Source of the DNA: Verrucomicrobiota bacterium
GTDB taxonomy: Bacteria; Verrucomicrobiota; Verrucomicrobiia; Verrucomicrobiales; Verrucomicrobiaceae
Reading direction: 5' to 3'
Length of the DNA stretch: 7,202 bases
Assembly (NCBI GenBank): GCA_009885275.1
Contig: VFKY01000348.1
Location: forward strand, 1 to 7,202
The translations under genes were made by a program, and so were the position numbers. Shown piece after piece: positions 5,696-7,202 of the stretch. The notes below the pieces were generated by a model. That model was not told the origin of the DNA. It saw only the letters and a program-made list of their open reading frames with translations, and did not search any database. Each line of letters begins with the position of its first letter. Position 1 is the stretch's first letter.

Positions 5696-5730
5696 TGAAG
5701 ATTCGCGTCTCGTTCCTCAGCGATCTCAGC

Positions 5731-5746
5731 CCCTGAAACGCCAGGG
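5731..5746 (-). terminator. Weak hairpin after the Tm-1-like gene
   Basis: CCCTG (5731-5735) pairs with CAGGG (5742-5746) around a 6-nt loop, 13 bp beyond the stop of the minus-strand gene. No T-run follows, so termination is doubtful. On the plus strand the left arm reads CCCTGAAA, like the repeat hairpins, so it may instead be a decayed fragment of the same repeat family. Confidence 0.3.
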
Positions 5747-5759
5747 CGGACAACGTGCA

Positions 5760-6980
5760 TTACTCCGCTTCCGCGAAGTTCCCAATGTTGGCCAGCAGTG
5801 CCTCGGCACAAGCCTTGGCAAAAATTTCATCATTGATTTCCACATCCATTTCCATGATGGGAATATCAGCGCGCAGGTACTTTTTGATGGCGGTAAAAAG
5901 AGCCTTGTCAGCCACCGGATCATGAAATGCACCCCCGACCGCACTGATGACACTGATAGCTTTCGTCGGCAATAACACGGTGACCGGACCAGTGTAAGCA
6001 TTCACTTTCTCTGCCATGATTCGTCCCAATTCAGCACACTCTTCGGCATTGGTGCGCATGAGCGTAACTTGCGCGTTGTGTTGATAAAACGTACGACCAT
6101 CAAATTTCGATGGCACACTCGATCGCTCCCCAAAATTCACCATGTCGAGACAGCCAGGAACCACGATGGCAGGCACCCCCATTTTTCCGGCAGCCTCCAA
6201 TCGTGTAGGCCCGGCACCGAGCACTCCACCCACCAATTCATCGGCCCACTCTGTGGTCGTAAAGTCTAATACGCCATCCACCATGCCGCTCTCGATGAGT
6301 GACTCCATGATACGCCCACCGGTTCCGGTCGCCGCGAAGACCAGCACCTCGTAACCTGCTTCTTCCAGCACTTTTTTGGCGGCATTCACACCGGCGGTGG
6401 TGTTTCCAAACATGGAAGCCACGATCAAAGGTTTTTCCACCGCTTCGGGAACTTCAATTTCAACCATGCCGCAAATGGCACCAGCCGCCCGTGCGAGAAG
6501 GACTCGTGAAAGTCGATTCAAGCCTGACACATCGACAATACTAGGAAACATGACGATGTCCTTAGTCCCAACATAAGGAGCGACATTCCCTGCCGCGAGC
6601 GTCGAGACCATGACTTTGGGAAATCCTATGGGCAATGCCCGCATCGCCGCGGTACCTATGGCCGTACCGCCGCCACCACCGAGCGATATGACGCCATCGA
6701 TGCGCTTGCTCTCGACCAGTTGTGCCAGCAAAACTCCTGCCGCACCGGCCATCGCCGCGACACTCTCACCACGATCCTGTCTCACTCGCAGTGCCTCCAA
6801 ATCAACACCGCCGGCGAGGGCTACCTCCTCGCGGGTGATGTCCGGTTTCACCTTGGCTTCCTCCAGGCTACCCACATCAATGAGTAGTGTTTGATGACCA
6901 CGGGAACGGATGATTTCCGCGACATAGCCGTGCTCTTCGCCTTTGGTATCGAGTGTGCCTAGAACAGCAATGGTTTTCAT
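5760..6980 (-). CDS. Tm-1-like ATP-binding domain protein (UPF0261 family)
   Basis: A 406-aa protein, full length for the UPF0261/Tm-1-like family (related to the N-terminal domain of the tomato Tm-1 virus-resistance protein, which binds ATP). It opens with AVLGTLDTKGEEHGYVAE (5-22), the family signature. A Gly-rich SLGGGGGTAIGTAAM stretch (99-113) and FAATGTGGRIMESLIE (215-230) are probably nucleotide-binding loops, followed by DFTTTEWADELVGG (239-252) and VPGCLDMVNFG (274-284). No signal or membrane segment is seen, so it is cytosolic. The biochemical role in bacteria is not settled. In many genomes it sits beside a TIM-barrel partner matching the C-terminal half of plant Tm-1; here no such gene follows, and the downstream neighbour is the RAYT unit. 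The ATG at 6980 has no Shine-Dalgarno; its leader is C-rich (CCCCCCTCCATTTTC). Confidence 0.92.
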   Translation of the reverse strand: MKTIAVLGTLDTKGEEHGYVAEIIRSRGHQTLLIDVGSLEEAKVKPDITREEVALAGGVDLEALRVRQDRGESVAAMAGAAGVLLAQLVESKRIDGVISLGGGGGTAIGTAAMRALPIGFPKVMVSTLAAGNVAPYVGTKDIVMFPSIVDVSGLNRLSRVLLARAAGAICGMVEIEVPEAVEKPLIVASMFGNTTAGVNAAKKVLEEAGYEVLVFAATGTGGRIMESLIESGMVDGVLDFTTTEWADELVGGVLGAGPTRLEAAGKMGVPAIVVPGCLDMVNFGERSSVPSKFDGRTFYQHNAQVTLMRTNAEECAELGRIMAEKVNAYTGPVTVLLPTKAISVISAVGGAFHDPVADKALFTAIKKYLRADIPIMEMDVEINDEIFAKACAEALLANIGNFAEAE

Positions 6981-7153
6981 GAAAATGGAGGGGGGATTTG
7001 TCAGTGAGTTAATACAAGCCTATCGCGCGTGTCTTGCCCAGAAACAAACGTCAACACCTATCTATTCCAGTCATCTTCCTGCTTAAAAGACACAAGGTTA
7101 TGCATCTTCTCCCGATAGTTTATGCGGCTGAAACCCGTATTTTCTTACCCCTC
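6981..7153. promoter_or_regulatory. Divergent intergenic region, with a weak sigma-70-like pair
   Basis: This gap carries the start signals of the Tm-1-like gene (minus) and the right-edge ORF (plus). On the plus strand TTGTCA (6998-7003) and TATCGC (7021-7026) are spaced by 17 nt; the first box is good, the second poor. No convincing pair was found for the minus-strand gene. Confidence 0.25.
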
Positions 7154-7202
7154 ATGTCACGAATATTCCTCGCCATTGCTTCCCTCATTTTAACTTGTTC
7201 CC
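7154..7202 (+). CDS. Probable exported protein (partial, N-terminus only)
   Basis: An ATG at 7154 opens a frame running off the right edge. The 16 visible residues, MSRIFLAIASLILTCS, look like the start of a signal peptide: one basic residue and then a hydrophobic run. Cys15 could be a lipoprotein cysteine, but ILT before it is a poor lipobox. The frame stays open upstream to another ATG at 7100 (18 codons earlier, with AAGG just before it); the later start is chosen because it places the hydrophobic stretch at the N-terminus. With so little sequence the product cannot be named. Confidence 0.38.
   Translation, partial: MSRIFLAIASLILTCS

Noticed and set aside
5485..5736. Plus-strand frame running through the right repeat copy.
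   Set aside because: It translates the structured repeat and the antisense of the transposase start; the repeat changes follow stem pairing, not codons.
5619..5975. Plus-strand frame spanning the right repeat and the end of the Tm-1-like gene.
   Set aside because: Mostly antisense to a well-supported gene plus non-coding repeat; no domain features.
6610..6894. Plus-strand Pro/Ser/Thr-rich frame inside the Tm-1-like gene.
   Set aside because: Low-complexity antisense translation of Gly/Ala-rich codons.

Overview
The window reads as a chromosomal stretch from a bacterium of the PVC group, most likely a Verrucomicrobiota member. This is inferred from the mix of genes: a Tat-exported Gfo/Idh/MocA oxidoreductase of the kind that is abundant in Verrucomicrobiota and Planctomycetota, a eukaryotic-type (GSII) glutamine synthetase, a Tm-1-like UPF0261 protein, and a short HUH (IS200-like/RAYT) transposase flanked by structured repeats. 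No rRNA, tRNA or CRISPR array was seen. A genus cannot be named from this sequence alone.

Layout, left to right. Positions 1-768 (minus) hold the N-terminal 256 codons of a membrane-anchored coiled-coil protein that runs off the left edge. Diverging from it is a Tat-signal Gfo/Idh/MocA oxidoreductase (872-2233, plus), which ends at a strong 12-bp hairpin shared with the convergent PP2C phosphatase gene (2281-3120, minus). The phosphatase gene overlaps a very small kinase-like gene (3117-3530, minus) by an ATGA junction, so the two look like a translationally coupled kinase/phosphatase pair. Across a 223-bp divergent intergenic region lies glnII (3754-4773, plus), with a sigma-54-like -24/-12 element 93 bp upstream and a textbook intrinsic terminator downstream.

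The most interesting part is 4957-5695. A 149-aa HUH transposase gene (5071-5520, minus) sits between two inverted copies of a 104-bp repeat. The copies align without gaps at about 78% identity. Each contains three hairpins, two with the same TGAAA loop at the ends and one large two-part hairpin in the middle. The middle hairpin carries paired base changes between copies that keep it folded. This looks like a REP/RAYT-type 'REPtron' with a composite repeat unit.

The right side holds a complete Tm-1-like/UPF0261 gene (5760-6980, minus) and, diverging from it, the first 16 codons of a probable exported protein (7154 onwards, plus).

Several start codons here (glnII, the kinase-like gene, PP2C, the Tm-1-like gene, the right-edge ORF) have no Shine-Dalgarno sequence and are preceded by pyrimidine-rich leaders. 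The genes do not form one pathway. The likely functional units are nitrogen assimilation (glnII), a small phospho-signalling pair, and a mobile or domesticated repeat-transposase unit.
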